Origin: Dichotomocladium elegans
Taxonomy: Eukaryota > Mucoromycota > Mucoromycetes > Mucorales > Lichtheimiaceae
Assembly (NCBI GenBank): GCA_025716815.1
Contig: JAIXMN010000005.1
Location: forward strand, 310,001-374,000
Length of the DNA stretch: 64,000 nucleotides
Direction of reading: 5' to 3'
The translations under genes were made by a program, and so were the position numbers. The notes below the pieces were generated by a model. It was not told where the DNA came from, made no database searches, and was given only the letters and a program-made list of their open reading frames with translations. Below are positions 45,077 through 56,409 of the stretch, piece by piece; the stretch's first letter is position 1, and each line of letters starts with the position of its first letter.

Positions 45077-48000
45077 TTACTCCCTCCCGAAACACTTGTT
45101 CGTCTCTGAACAATGGCGGAATCGTGGTGACCAAAACTTGCAGACCGGTCAGTCAAATGGTCTTCGTCAACGGTGTTAGTAACAAGCTTGTCGACTTCGT
45201 CATTGTCAGGTGGTAGACCCATCTTGGAACGCCATTCGGCACGAGCAGTTGTAGGGTCAAACCATGGAGTTGCCGGCTCCGTGTCAAAGTTCACTTTTGC
45301 CAAACGATCAACATGTACCCAGGAAGCAAGTGGTTGTCCCTGTAAGGTCTCCAGCTTGTACGTTCCAAAGTCTTCATTCTTGGCGGTAACAACGTAAGGT
45401 CCTTTGTACTGGGGTTCCAAACCGTAGCGGCCTTCGTGTGTAAGCTTGACATAGTCACCGACATCAAAGTCAACAATGTTTAACGCCTTGTCCCATCGTT
45501 CCTTGTCCTTTTGTCCAACAGCCTGCATTCTTGCCGTAGCAGCAGCACGAGCGTGGTTCACCTTTTCCAATTCTTGAGCAGTCAATTCTGCCACAACTCG
45601 AGGGTCCTTGAGAGCTTCTTCCGAGATGTATGGGCGAAGGGGGTCACCTGGCAGTATTGGGTCTCTTCCATAGGTAAGGTAAAAGGGGCTGTATCCAGTA
45701 GTGGCATGTGTTCGGACACGGCAAGCAAATAAAGCAGCATCCAAGTAATCATCCCAAAGATGAAGGGCGCCATTTACATATTTGCGCAACATGGACTTCA
45801 GAGTACCATTCAAACGTTCGCACTTGCCATTGGTTCTCGGGTGAAAAGCAGATGTAAACTTGTGGGTAGTACCGATGCGCGTTGTATAATGGGATAACAC
45901 TTTGCTCATAAAGTTTGCACCGCGATCAGTGAGGATTTCCTTGGGACAGCCAAAACGCATCACAATCTCTTCGTACAGGAAGTCAGCTACAGCTTTACCA
46001 GACGCAACAGGAACAGCTCTTGCAATTGGATAGTTGGTCATGTAATCCACAGCAACTAGGATCCACCGGTTTCCACGAACAGTCTTCGGCAGTTCGCCAA
46101 TGAAGTCGAGGTGCCATCTTGAGAAAGCCGCAGGGACATCCAAAGGGTGCATGACATCATGATGAGCACGATCGCGTCTACTATTCATTTGACAAGCAGG
46201 ACAGGTAGACAACCAATCGCGGATGTCAGCACGCATAGTAGGCCACCAATAACGAAGATGCATCAAGTCGAATACAGTAGTCTTGCCGGCGTGTCCAAAT
46301 CCATCGTGAAATGTCTTGACTTTATCAGCACGAAGAGCAAATGGTAGATAACGAACTTCCTTGATAAGAGGATCACCGTCACCGGACTTCAGCTTGATCT
46401 TGCGATATACTTTACCATCACGCACCACGAAGTGTTCTTGCTCTTGGTCCAGGAAAGCAGTTACTTCCTTGGGCAAATCAGCAGGGCGAGAGACATAATA
46501 CAATGGCCAGTCTTGACGATGAGATTCCGGTAATACATTCATGCTTGCATAAAGGAATTGGGGTTCTAATGACGTATCATTGGGTGGGGCATCGTATGCT
46601 TTTCTTGAAAGGGCATCAGGAACACCGTTTTCCTTCCCAGGCTTGTACAGGATTTCAGGGTCGAAGAGTTCCAGTTCATTCATCCAGCGTGCAAGTCTAG
46701 GTGTGATTTTGGCTTGGGACCGCAAGTACTTCAGAGAATTATGATCGGTATAGATCTCATATTGACGTCCTTCCAGAAAACATCGCCACGTCCTTAATGC
46801 ATGCAATATAGACAACAGTTCGCGTTCTTGTGCCGGATAGTTTCTTTCTTGAGGGGACAACTTGCGGGATTCGTACGCTAGAGGATGCCATACACCAGTG
46901 TCATCGGGCTGTAATAATACAGCACCAACGCCGACATCTGATGCATCACATTCGACACGATAGGGCTTGCTAGGGTCGGGAGCTTGCAGCACAGGAGCAG
47001 TAGTCAACTTTTCCTTGATCAGATCGAAACTTGCTTGGCATCCGTCAGTCCATACGATAGGTCTCTTCTTGGGTCCAGAGCCTTTGGTCAAGTCGGTAAG
47101 GGGTGTCGCAATGCTCGCAAAAGATGGGATGAAACGCCGGTAATGTTGAGCTAGTCCAATAAATTGCCGGACCTCTTGGACATTGGTAGGTGGCTCCCAA
47201 TCTTGAATAGCTTTAAGCTTTCCCTCTGCCGGTTTGATCCCTTTGGCTGAAACACGGAATCCCAAGAACTCAACTTCCGTCTTACCAAACTCGCACTTTG
47301 ACATATTGGCATACAACCTGGCTTCCCGTAGTCGATCCAGTACCATCTTGACATGCTTGACATGTTCTTCTTCTGACTTGCTGAAAATCAATATGTCGTC
47401 GAGATACACCAGCGCAAAACGGTCGATATAGTCACCGAGTACTCGATTCATCAGGCTTTGAAAGGTAGGCGGAGCATTGCACAATCCGAAAGGCAGTACC
47501 AAAAATGAGAATTGTCCATAGCGGGTGTTGAAAGCCGTTTTAGGGACATCTTCATCCTTGATCCGAATTTGGTGATATCCCGACTTGAGATCTAAACTGG
47601 TGAAGTACAAGGCACCTTGTAGTCGTTCAAGGCATTCATCGATTCTTGGTAGTGGATGTTGATTCCGAATCGTCACCTTGTTCAATGCACGATAGTCAAT
47701 GCACATTCTCATACTGCCATCTTTCTTCTTGACAAAGAGTACTGGGGCTCCCCAAGGTGATACACTAGGCTTGATCAGGCCAAGTTTCAACAACTCATCC
47801 AATTGGCGGCGTAGTTCATCTAATTCCAAAGGAGACATCTTGAAAGGCGGTCTTGATATAGGTTTTGCATCTCCAGTGTCGATCACATGTTCCAGTTCCC
47901 TCTCAGGTGGCAATCCAGGTAATTCGGCACGAAAAACGTCGCTGTATTCATCCACCAATGCTTGTAAGGTAGGTGGGATATCCTTGGACTTGATTTCATT

Positions 48001-48678
48001 CTCCAACAAATGTAACATGTATACGGCTTCGACTTTGTTCTTGCGCACGGCTTTACCAACTTGTCGATGGGTCAACAAGTAACGCACACCAGATTCGCCC
48101 AAGTACCGCTCTGGTTCCAGCTTGTACTTCTTGCCATTCAAGACGATATTCCAGACATCAGTTTTCCAGTCTGCCTTTGGTGTGTATTCTGCCAGCCAAT
48201 TCCTTCCAAGGATTACGTCAAATTTGGTGTCTAGCACATATGCATCGACCTTCATATCACAACCGGATAGTGAGAATGGGAACGCCACCTTCTTGGAGAT
48301 CTTCAGTCTGTGTCCGCCAGCAGTTTCAACATCGCGCGCCACAATATCAATTTTATCCAAGTCCTTGCAAAACCTTGATGAAACATAACTTGCACTTGCA
48401 CCTGTATCGATCAGAGCCAAAATACGCTTTTTCCTTGTCATGCCACCATACAATGGTAACGATTCACCCGTGCAAGCGTTCAACTCTTCCAAGTGACAGC
48501 AATCTTCTCGCAGCTCTTTCTCCTCAGTGTGAGCATTTTGAACAGCATCATCACTGCGTTGGCCACCCACAGCTGCGTCCACCAATCCATCACTTGGAGT
48601 AACCTGCATGCCCTCAACATTAGTATCAGACGCTACAGAACTTTCCTTGCCTTGGTGGATAACATTGGCCAACCCCAC
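44974..48678 (-). CDS. pol: Pol polyprotein (protease, RT, RNase H, integrase)
   Basis: At least 1234 codons open. In order: aspartic protease [14 protein letters not shown]; reverse transcriptase with [13 protein letters not shown] and active site YLDD; RNase H ([23 protein letters not shown]); integrase zinc finger CPACQ, catalytic core with [23 protein letters not shown] and [19 protein letters not shown]-type module ([11 protein letters not shown]). No chromodomain is evident at the C-terminus, which extends into the 3' LTR. The frame is open upstream past the gag stop (48789) in the -1 frame relative to gag, so pol is probably made by -1 frameshifting rather than from the GTG at 48678; the true junction lies near 48790-48800 or above. 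Confidence 0.95.
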   Translation of the reverse strand: MGLANVIHQGKESSVASDTNVEGMQVTPSDGLVDAAVGGQRSDDAVQNAHTEEKELREDCCHLEELNACTGESLPLYGGMTRKKRILALIDTGASASYVSSRFCKDLDKIDIVARDVETAGGHRLKISKKVAFPFSLSGCDMKVDAYVLDTKFDVILGRNWLAEYTPKADWKTDVWNIVLNGKKYKLEPERYLGESGVRYLLTHRQVGKAVRKNKVEAVYMLHLLENEIKSKDIPPTLQALVDEYSDVFRAELPGLPPERELEHVIDTGDAKPISRPPFKMSPLELDELRRQLDELLKLGLIKPSVSPWGAPVLFVKKKDGSMRMCIDYRALNKVTIRNQHPLPRIDECLERLQGALYFTSLDLKSGYHQIRIKDEDVPKTAFNTRYGQFSFLVLPFGLCNAPPTFQSLMNRVLGDYIDRFALVYLDDILIFSKSEEEHVKHVKMVLDRLREARLYANMSKCEFGKTEVEFLGFRVSAKGIKPAEGKLKAIQDWEPPTNVQEVRQFIGLAQHYRRFIPSFASIATPLTDLTKGSGPKKRPIVWTDGCQASFDLIKEKLTTAPVLQAPDPSKPYRVECDASDVGVGAVLLQPDDTGVWHPLAYESRKLSPQERNYPAQERELLSILHALRTWRCFLEGRQYEIYTDHNSLKYLRSQAKITPRLARWMNELELFDPEILYKPGKENGVPDALSRKAYDAPPNDTSLEPQFLYASMNVLPESHRQDWPLYYVSRPADLPKEVTAFLDQEQEHFVVRDGKVYRKIKLKSGDGDPLIKEVRYLPFALRADKVKTFHDGFGHAGKTTVFDLMHLRYWWPTMRADIRDWLSTCPACQMNSRRDRAHHDVMHPLDVPAAFSRWHLDFIGELPKTVRGNRWILVAVDYMTNYPIARAVPVASGKAVADFLYEEIVMRFGCPKEILTDRGANFMSKVLSHYTTRIGTTHKFTSAFHPRTNGKCERLNGTLKSMLRKYVNGALHLWDDYLDAALFACRVRTHATTGYSPFYLTYGRDPILPGDPLRPYISEEALKDPRVVAELTAQELEKVNHARAAATARMQAVGQKDKERWDKALNIVDFDVGDYVKLTHEGRYGLEPQYKGPYVVTAKNEDFGTYKLETLQGQPLASWVHVDRLAKVNFDTEPATPWFDPTTARAEWRSKMGLPPDNDEVDKLVTNTVDEDHLTDRSASFGHHDSAIVQRRTSVSGGSNVVDERSFGSRTAKSRQRFKPRNPGRPKLSIRST
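45077..45088 (-). other. Polypurine tract
   Basis: Minus-strand GGGAGGGAGTAA directly before the 3' LTR; primes plus-strand DNA synthesis. Confidence 0.8.
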
Positions 48679-48788
48679 TGGAGAATCCTTTTCTTGTGGA
48701 CCCTTGTGAACAATCCCCTGATCCTCCAGCGACCGGTTTTGCTTCTTCTTAAGGGGAAGTTCATGGCTGCACGTACGTTTCCCCTTGC

Positions 48789-49703
48789 TTACGCACGTGC
48801 GTTGCCAAAATCCTGGCTTGATGATTGTGCTTGTGTTTGGTCATCGTTGTTGCTTCTTGGTTGTCGACATTCACGACGATAATGACCCATTCGACCGCAA
48901 CGGAAACAGCGAATACGTGAACGATTTGATTGTGCCGGGGAGAGAGCATCCAATTCCATAGGTGTTGGCTCAGAGGTAGTGTATGTGTTACGAGCAGCAC
49001 CATGATGGCCAAAACCAAAAGCAGGACGAGAATTGTGTAGACCGCGAGCCACTCGTTGAGCACTTTCGTATGATTCAGCCAGTTCGTACGCCTTGTGGAG
49101 AGTATCCGGTTTGTGGATCAGCACATGCAGCTTGACTTGATATTTTAGACCGTTGGTGAAAACAAACAGAGCATCCTTGACATCCATATTAGGTAGTTCG
49201 AGCATGATATCCCGGAAGGCACGGACGTAAGAAGACACCGAGCCACGCTGCTGTAACTCTTGAAGCTTTTGTCGAGCAATTTGTTCGGCATTTTCGGGCT
49301 TGAATTCTGTACGGAATGCATCGCAAAATTGTTGCCATGTTTGGGGGGTCGCCACATTTGTGTCGGACTCTAATTGACGCCACCAAGTAATAGCACCATC
49401 TCGAAGTAGAGCCACAGCAAACAGCACACGTTGATGATCATGGCGCATTTGCACCAATTCGCAATACTTTTCGATAGTGTACAACCAAGCATCGACCTTG
49501 CGCGAATTACGTTCACCGGAGAAAGTGTCAGGTTTGACAGGTCGGAGGGCTTGCAAAAGAGTCCGATTGTCTTCTTGTCCAGTGCCATGCATGAACTCGT
49601 CTTCCTGTGGGACTTGCTGTTGTCGTTGCAGTAGTTGTTGCAGTGACTGCATTACCGTCATCAGAGCTTGTTGCTCGAAGGTAAGACTGTTATCGGTGTC
49701 CAT
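48789..49703 (-). CDS. gag: Gag protein
   Basis: 304 aa. N-terminal Gln-rich segment ([16 protein letters not shown]), a capsid-type retrotransposon gag domain ([40 protein letters not shown]), and a C-terminal CCHC knuckle [14 protein letters not shown]. It forms the particle that holds RNA and Pol. The start ATG is 36 codons or more upstream of any conserved block and follows a ~80-nt leader after the primer-binding site. Confidence 0.93.
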   Translation of the reverse strand: MDTDNSLTFEQQALMTVMQSLQQLLQRQQQVPQEDEFMHGTGQEDNRTLLQALRPVKPDTFSGERNSRKVDAWLYTIEKYCELVQMRHDHQRVLFAVALLRDGAITWWRQLESDTNVATPQTWQQFCDAFRTEFKPENAEQIARQKLQELQQRGSVSSYVRAFRDIMLELPNMDVKDALFVFTNGLKYQVKLHVLIHKPDTLHKAYELAESYESAQRVARGLHNSRPAFGFGHHGAARNTYTTSEPTPMELDALSPAQSNRSRIRCFRCGRMGHYRRECRQPRSNNDDQTQAQSSSQDFGNARA

Positions 49704-49786
49704 GGTAAGTCAGTTGTCGGGTAGTAGTTCTTGTTAAGCAAAATAAAGTCGTATCCAATCTTGATCTTGTATTCAGTGGGAACGAA

Positions 49787-49802
49787 TGAGCATCAGCTAC
49801 CA
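49787..49802 (-). other. Primer-binding site
   Basis: Minus strand starts TGGTAGCTGATGCTC two bases inside the 5' LTR. The TGGTAGC start would pair with a tRNA 3' end GCTACCA, as in initiator tRNA-Met-primed elements; the primer tRNA itself is not in this window. Confidence 0.65.
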
Positions 49803-49804
49803 GT

Positions 49805-50233
49805 TGTCGGTTTTCTTGTTTCCTAGTTGTCTTGTCTCTTTCCGCTTTTGTAATAATATCTTTATCCAGCCCAAAGAGTACTCAAACTAGCAGTAAACAA
49901 GAGGATATGCGCCGAGGAAGCCTTGATTTCAGGAGGAAGCGGAATATAAGAATAAGAGTAGATAGATTGACTGTTCTTTATTGTAGTAAAGGATACAGCT
50001 GATATTTATACTAATGTCTAAAGAAGATACTAGCAAAAGCTACTGATCGTGGAGCAAGTTCCAGAAGATGCCAGGAAGCGCCATGGCATTTTAGCTTCCG
50101 AAAGGCACGTGACAAGAGGGATGTCTGGGATCACGTGCTTCGAATTGAGAGCTTGGGTCGACCGGGATTCCTGGGCTTGAATCTTTGCCTTGATTTGGCA
50201 GTCCTGGAGCCAAAACTCCGTTCGTCCACGACA
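49805..50233 (-). repeat. 5' LTR
   Basis: 429 bp, same sequence and boundaries as 44648-45076 by eye. Carries the promoter for the element. Confidence 0.95.
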
Positions 50234-50975
50234 ATTTTCTCGTTCACTTTATATATGATAGACCGAATACGGAGCGAATGTCACGTGATTATGGTTTCAT
50301 TCACCAGTTTGGAGCTTTTCAGTAAGCTAGGTACAAGTTTGCATTTTGGAAGAGCTTCTCGAGCATGGTATCGAAATAACTCAGAAGCGTCACTTAATAT
50401 TCCGCACAAAAGGTCAACGTTATCCATATGTGAGGGACCAAAAAAATTCCATACTTGTGTGGTTAATTCCCTCTGTTGTAGTTATCACTCTAGAGCGGAG
50501 ATCACATGACCTTCTTAGTAGCTCGTGAAACACCGCTTACCAATTTGTTATAGCGAGGCAGCTCATGGTACAATAAAGAGCACCTTTATCCAGTCTCACT
50601 TACTTCCGCTCGTGATAAAACACCCTCCTATCTGACCACTGTCGGGTTAAAAGCCAATGCTATGCTGGGCGCATTCGGACGTAGTTCTGCACTAGGTCGC
50701 GAAAAAATATAGAGCCCCAAGCCATGTAAAGTTACTTTGAAAGAAAAAGAACTCCAGCTGGAAAGGGGATTAATCACTCTACATTATTTGTCTACATGAA
50801 GCCTATATTCATCTCACTTCCCTCACTGGCGATTAGCCAAGTAGAATAGAGGAATCGATTATTGACAGGCAGGGATGAGAAAACCAGCTGCCGCAAAAGA
50901 AAGGGGAGCTTTTTTTTTCGCCTACAGATCTTAACCACATAGGAGGTGGTCTATAACACCCATACCAGAATTAAC
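50234..50975. other. Intergenic, no gene
   Basis: AT-rich flank of the retrotransposon. An extra copy of the MITE terminal sequence (AGGAGGTGGTCTATAAC) occurs at 50941-50957. Confidence 0.5.
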
Positions 50976-51514
50976 AAGGAGGTGGTCTATAACTGTGGTG
51001 TTTTAGTTGTTTTTTAAGTTGACAGTTAGAATACGATGAGACTCGTGGATGTCTTTTATTCGAATGAAATCGGAACTAAGATCCTCCATCGCTACACATT
51101 TATCTACTGTTTATATGATTTATGGGAGAGGTCCTAATTAGGTCAACTGGATACTCCGTCTTACACGGGTACTCGGGGATGGTAGCACTATTACAGATAA
51201 GGTGCTTGTGTGTGTATCGGTGACCTTTATCATGCGTTATATGTCCTTGTTCCTTTTAGACCATCCTCACGTCGGTAAACCCTCATAAAAACCCAGTGGG
51301 AGAAAAATAGAGGGGAAAAGACTGTGGAAATGGATCTGGTTATAACGCGGCGTCATGGATCCTTCAATCCGTAATCACCTATGCGACAATAACCTGTTAG
51401 ATGAAAAGCATAAGCAAAAAGTATCTCATGCTACAGCAGACTGTGCTGCGCCAACAAGGCGTGAGATACTTTTTGCTTATGCTTTTCATCTAACAGGTTA
51501 TAGACCACCTCCTT
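50976..51514. mobile_element. MITE/foldback-like element
   Basis: Bounded by an 18-bp perfect terminal inverted repeat AAGGAGGTGGTCTATAAC (50976-50993 and its reverse complement 51497-51514), 539 bp long, no coding capacity. Its right half is a large perfect hairpin (51389-51501). No target-site duplication could be defined, and a further direct copy of the terminal sequence lies 35 bp to the left, so boundaries may be more complex. Confidence 0.55.
51389..51501. repeat. 40-bp perfect inverted repeat, 33-nt loop
   Basis: Arm 51389-51428 (starts ATAACCTGTTAGATG, ends GTATCTCA) is exactly complementary to 51462-51501. The loop is 33 nt. Transcribed, it would form a 40-bp dsRNA stem. Confidence 0.92.
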
Positions 51515-51939
51515 TGACAAGAGGGTACCGACGAAATACTAAAATTTGAATTCGAATTTGAAACAAAAACGACGAAAAACCTAGACGGTCTACACCAACA
51601 ACCAAAATTTGTGGCAATTTTCATCTTCTTGAAAATCCTGTGTCTTAGCGGAGAGAGGAGAAAAAATTTGACACTGCTGCAGCCATCATGATATCACTCC
51701 TCCAAGCGAGGTTCAGCTTGCCTCTATGCAACCGGGGCAGACTCATCTAAAGCAATTTTTTGATCTCTTCGTTCGAAAACCTATTCCTCGAACAGGAAAT
51801 GTCGATCGCAAACCTGGCGGACTGATAGCAACTAGTACTAATACACTGTGAACAAAAGGTGAGATGACGTGCAAACTGTTTATGCGGGTCTCTCCGTTTT
51901 CGATGATATGGGTTTATCGCGGTGAGTGAGTGAAGAAGT
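51515..51939. other. Intergenic, no gene
   Basis: No coding signal or repeat recognised. Confidence 0.4.
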
Positions 51940-52230
51940 TCAGCCGGCGAAAGGAAGTTGAAAAATAACTATATAAGAGGCTATCAATGTATTTCCAAGC
52001 AGAGCTGATAAGCATTCTCTAGAAAAATCAATAACAGAATAGGACATTTGAGGACGGTTTCCGTGGTGCATAAAACCCAACGTTTCGTCGTCCGTTGCTG
52101 CAGATAGACAACTGGCGTCGTCATTGGTGGTGCCATTTTTTTTTTCACCTACAGATGATCGATCTTCCCCTTCCAGTTCGGCTATCAAACTCCGGCGGCT
52201 AATGTCCTCAGAACGGACATCAGCAGTCAT
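51940..52230 (-). CDS. Hypothetical 96-aa ORF
   Basis: ATG-initiated minus-strand frame: acidic, Ser/Asp-rich N-terminus (MTADVRSEDISRRSLIAELE) and a hydrophobic C-terminal stretch (LLGNTLIASYIVIFQLPF) that could be a membrane segment. No family recognised. A GTAGGT donor-like site inside suggests it could instead be a first exon. May be spurious. Confidence 0.25.
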   Translation of the reverse strand: MTADVRSEDISRRSLIAELEGEDRSSVGEKKNGTTNDDASCLSAATDDETLGFMHHGNRPQMSYSVIDFSRECLSALLGNTLIASYIVIFQLPFAG

Positions 52231-52762
52231 CGCCGGAAACGTTTCTAATTATCTTGAGTTTGTCCTGGTCATTTGCGATGCGCGAAGGACTCTCACGCAA
52301 TAGTGCCATAACAACTATTAATCTCCATAACAAAGACAAGATGAATTTGGCGGGCAGTCGACCAGCAGTCATAGAGAGCGGCATGTAGGCGTGTTTGATT
52401 GGATCACACGCATTGGAACCATTTGAAAAGAGACAATCTGGTAAAAAATGAGTCCAGAGGGGCCTATTTCAGGAGGAAGTTGTAAAAAGCCGTATAATAA
52501 GGAGCTATCAAAATTTTGACAATAAAATTTCTGGGATGGAAGTATGCGTGTTTTCTGGACAAGCGGCAAAACGCCGATTCATAGTATGCTGGGAAGGGTG
52601 AATGACAGTTCGCGTATGGTTGAGGCTACGAGACAGCCATGCTTCAAAAGTATCTTGAATAAAACGCGAATGTGCCACACACTCGAATAATTAAAGAGAG
52701 TAACAACCGCATCTGTGCAACAGAGGTAATGTCGTACTACATTCAGGTGGGCCCTCAGCAAT
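52231..52762. other. Upstream region of the arrestin-like gene
   Basis: No gene recognised. A possible small 5' exon ending CATTCAG before GTGGGC (about 52746) could not be joined in phase. Confidence 0.4.
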
Positions 52763-54512
52763 ATGGCATACCCAGAGCGAATTCTCTCACCCCTCGTTTT
52801 GATTACCTTCTTTTTTTCTCTTATGAGCGGAACAGGCATTATCGCAATCGACTTTGACTTTCCGGAGACGGTGCAGTTCTTTGCCGGACGACCGACCAGC
52901 GAGAGAGGAAACGACGTCGAACCACCGCCCCTTGCGCTTGCTGGAACCACATACCCACGTAGACAAAAGCTAAGAGGAAAACTTCGAATTGTAATTTCGC
53001 AACCCATCATGCTTAGTCTCGTTGAGATTCGTTTCCACGGCCAGACTGAGTTGACATGGCGCGATCCTCTAAAGTCTGAGCATTCGCTTTTAGCGGAGCG
53101 CATGTCCGCTCGTAAGACATTACGCAAATCTAAAAGCACACTGCTTGAGGACGCCATGTTACCTGCAGGCGTGACAGAGCTAGGTAGGGCAGTTGCACTA
53201 ACGAGTATGGGAAGGGGAAGTGTATGATATCTAATTGTTTTTCTGTGCTTTAGGGTTTGAGATCACTGTTCCTGGCCATCTCTGCCCGACGTACAAGTCC
53301 AAATATCTCAACGTCATATACCTTATCACCGCGAAGATCGTTCCTGCTTCGAGCAAACTCGGTAAAAAGCCGCTACAAGCTGAACGCGAAGTCCGGATTG
53401 AAAAGACGTTGATGCCGCATGATGTGGCTACTGGCCAGATATCGGGGTATATAGTGCCTCGCCTGACAATGAGCGGATTTGCACGCCGGCCAGGCATGGA
53501 AATACACTGGGGGTTCCGAGTTCCACGCTGGGTGTGCCTCGAGAAAGAATGGGTCGATTTCGAGGGCGTCTTTAGCATATCATATGGGTCATCGTCAGCT
53601 TCAGCAGCTATAAACATTGCGAAGATCCAGGTAGATGTGGTGCAACAGAGCTTTTATCACTACGAGTTAAGGTCAATGTCAACAGTAATTGTTTCTCATC
53701 ACAATGAATGCTTATTGCCCATATCTTGTTATTCTTACCTATCAACTTACTTTAGTGAGGATACACAGGACCTACAGAAGTATGAAGGCTCAGTGGCGGC
53801 ATTTGGTGAACGCCTCACGAAACGACATCTCCTGAGCTCCCACAACGAGCCGTCTACGTACCTATTTCCCCCTTTAGATACCCTCATCACATTTTCTTTT
53901 CCCATACCCAAATCACAACAGTATCCCGAAGAGGCGCAGCACCGTATCAAGTCTGTCCCTTTCACCATACCAAAGAAGCCGGAAGTGCTTCCTTCCACGC
54001 TTGCGTGGGTGATCGATGATCCACACTACTACTCACCTGCAACAATCGTTTCGAAAGGCAGCTTCAGCTACTCGCTTGATTCACCGTTTCTCGAGATACG
54101 ACATTATATACGACTGATTATCCATCTTAGAACCCCCAACTGTCATGGAGAGGATATTAAGCCGATATGCATTGGACTCCCAGTGCACATCACGCCTTAT
54201 ATCACCGCCACAATAACTACTGATCACGATGAATTGCCAACCTATAACAATATCACCCGACATTCGGAACGTTTGCCAGATTATGCAGCTGCCATCATTG
54301 AGGAAGAGGAAAATGTGAGAAGAACGAGAATAGACCAGCTGTCGAGGAGGTCACTGCCCAACGGTGAAGTCGACATATCAGATTTGTATAGGCCTTCACG
54401 ACGGCGGTCAGACAACCCTGCCCTTGCAGAAGTAGTCCGACGCAAACACCAACATACAGAGCATGTTTTGATTCAAGAAAGACGGATTGAAGACTTTTGG
54501 ATTAAACCTTAG
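52763..54512 (+). CDS. Arrestin-related protein
   Basis: Spliced model join(52763..53183,53254..53671,53756..54512), ~531 aa. Arrestin N-domain is recognisable: FPETVQFFAGRP, KLRGKLRIVISQPIMLSLVE, then GVTEL joined by splicing to GFEITVPGHLCPTYKSKYLN and VIYLITAKIV. A C-domain follows (STLAWVIDDPHYYSPATIVS, ICIGLPVHITPYITATIT). The tail has LPTYNN and LPDYAA, variants of the PxY motifs by which fungal arrestin-related adaptors bind Rsp5-type ubiquitin ligases (inference). Likely role: cargo adaptor in endocytosis. The start is uncertain: ATG 52763 gives a hydrophobic leader unusual for a cytosolic arrestin; ATG 52823 (MSGTGIIAIDF) is more natural. The second intron (84 bp) is a multiple of three and stop-free. 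Confidence 0.75.
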
Positions 54513-54962
54513 CAGCTGGCCTTTACTTTCATCCCTTGCCAAATAAAATCATCATGCCTAAAATAGCCATCCCTGGCAAACGTGCATTTGATGCAAGCAA
54601 GGCCCTGCGCTAATCAATTGCTTGTTCAAGTTGAATATGAGCAACGGTCCGTTTGCTACTGAAAAAATTTTTAACAGGTGTTGTGAATGGAAATGATCCC
54701 ATCCGGAATATTTGTTGATATGGGCATATTTCTATGTCATGAGTGCGCCAATGACCATAGTTATTATCCCATGGTCTGGTCCTCGTGAACCTAGAGATTT
54801 GCGCCAAACGAACAGGACGGCGTTTCAGTCTACGATCGCGACACTGTGAAGCCAATCAAATTGATTTCGCCTGCTCATTTCTGTCAAGACCGCTCTCTTC
54901 TATTCTCACGTCTTTATATATATATATATATATTATATGTATCTATTATACACATTGCTACT
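54513..54962. other. Intergenic between arrestin-like and Nse4 genes
   Basis: No gene seen. A TA dinucleotide run (54915-54933) lies in the presumed Nse4 leader. Confidence 0.45.
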
Positions 54963-56333
54963 ATGGCTACTTCACATAATCACATTTCAAGGAATGATTC
55001 TCAAGAATCCCACAATGAAGCTATTTCTGAGTACGAGCTTCTCACCCAGCAACTGGCCACTAAAGTTGACAGCTCCATGTACGATCCGCGGCAAGATAAA
55101 GAAGAACGGCGCGGGCTGCGGAAAAGATATCGCACTCTCATTCAAGACACAGAAGGTAAAAAGAAAAGAAAAAAGGCAATGACAATAGTAAGGTGGGCTA
55201 ATGTCTAATCAGAACCTGATTTTCTTTTTAAACAGAAAGGAGACGTGATATCGTTTTTGCAGAACCCGATGCTCTTTATCGTGCAGTTATAGACGGGAAT
55301 GGCCTGTTTGAAGAAGGTAAGCGCAGATAACAGACACATGCATGAGGGAGATAGAGGGTATGTGTGTGTGTATTCGGATACCAAATCGGATAATCGATTC
55401 TGATCAATTAGTGCGTAATCCTCTCGAGGCAACTCTGGATGCCAGGTTCTTTTCTATAACAGCAACCATTGCTATGCAAAAGGCGCGAAATACCAAACTT
55501 GGATTAGACATATACAACGTAGATGAATTCATCTCGAAAGTAAAAACATTCGGGTCAGAGGACCGAAGTAGCAACGACGGGAATCTCGACTGGACGAAGA
55601 TCGGCTTCAGGGCTTTCCAACATAGTCAACGAGTCAAATCTACAGACTTTTTGTGAGTATTTCTATTCCTCCTTGAAGAATCACAATAGAATACCCAGCT
55701 GAAGTTTGGGGGGGTGCTGCATAGACTTGGCCCGCTCGCTGTAGAAAAGAAGCATCGCAAGGCCGGTCCTCGGGCTCGGATCATCAAAAACAAGGAGGAT
55801 CTGGTGCAACCCACTCAGGTATGAACGATAGTGATATCTTGATGTTGGTTTCGCTGAGAAAAGAGCCTTCTATTAGCTCCATAAAGACGATCTCCAGCAG
55901 CAGGAGAACGAAACTTCCGGAAATGTCAATACGATCTACAAAATCCTCCACGAGCGCGGACCATGCAACTACCTCGAGTTTATCACAAACCCAGATTCCT
56001 TCTCTCAAACTGTCGAAAATATGTTTTACGTGTCATTCTTGATACGTAATGCAGTCGCGGAAATCGATGATTCTTCTGGGCACCCTATGCTGTGTATGCA
56101 TATTATGGATTTGCTGGATTAATGTGCGCAGAACGGCTAACTATCTACATCACGCAGACACTCGGACACCACCAACCCAAGACGAACTTGCTGGGAACGT
56201 GACGAAATCGCAACTCATTATGAATATAGACGTGGAGCTGTGGAAAGAGATTATAGAAACGTATAATATTCGTTCCTCCGCTATCCCTACTCGACCGAAA
56301 GTCAAGGCTATAGCTACATCAAAATGGTATTAA
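54963..56333 (+). CDS. NSE4: SMC5-SMC6 complex kleisin Nse4
   Basis: Spliced model join(54963..55155,55236..55316,55412..55652,55725..55818,55877..56093,56158..56333), 333 aa. Nse4 bridges the SMC5 and SMC6 heads in a DNA-repair complex. N-terminal part: LRKRYRTLIQDTEE, NPLEATLDARFFSITATIAM with KARNTKLGLDIYNVDEFISK. Middle: GPLAVEKKHRKAGPRAR, LVQPTQLHKDDL, NETSGNVNTIYKILHERG. Best conserved: LEFITNPDSFSQTVENMFYV, SFLIRNAVAEI. The winged-helix end contains IMNIDVELWKEIIETYNI and IPTRPKV. The last acceptor must be CGCAG at 56153-56157, giving HPMLYTRTPP; the nearer AG makes a stop. Confidence 0.92.
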
Positions 56334-56409
56334 CTAGTGGGAACTCGTCCGCATGCCAGCTACCGGAGACATACACGCATACACATCCGCCTCTCTTTAA
56401 TATGTATAT

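Larger units (their letters stand above)
44648..50233 (-). mobile_element. Ty3/gypsy LTR retrotransposon, apparently intact
   Basis: 5586 bp, transcribed on the minus strand. Two 429-bp LTRs that look identical base for base, each bounded by TGTCG...CGACA; 4-bp ATTT flanks; primer-binding site, gag with zinc knuckle, pol in the order protease-RT-RNaseH-integrase, and polypurine tract. The domain order defines Ty3/gypsy. Identical LTRs and uninterrupted gag and pol indicate a very recent insertion. It sits 12 bp upstream of the 5' end of tRNA-Pro, as Ty3-like elements do. Confidence 0.95.

Noticed and set aside
50976..51514. Target-site duplication for the MITE-like element
   Set aside because: No matching direct repeat at either candidate boundary.
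52763..52822. Signal peptide on the arrestin-like protein
   Set aside because: Hydrophobic leader comes from possible UTR/intron sequence; arrestin-fold proteins are cytosolic and a second ATG follows.
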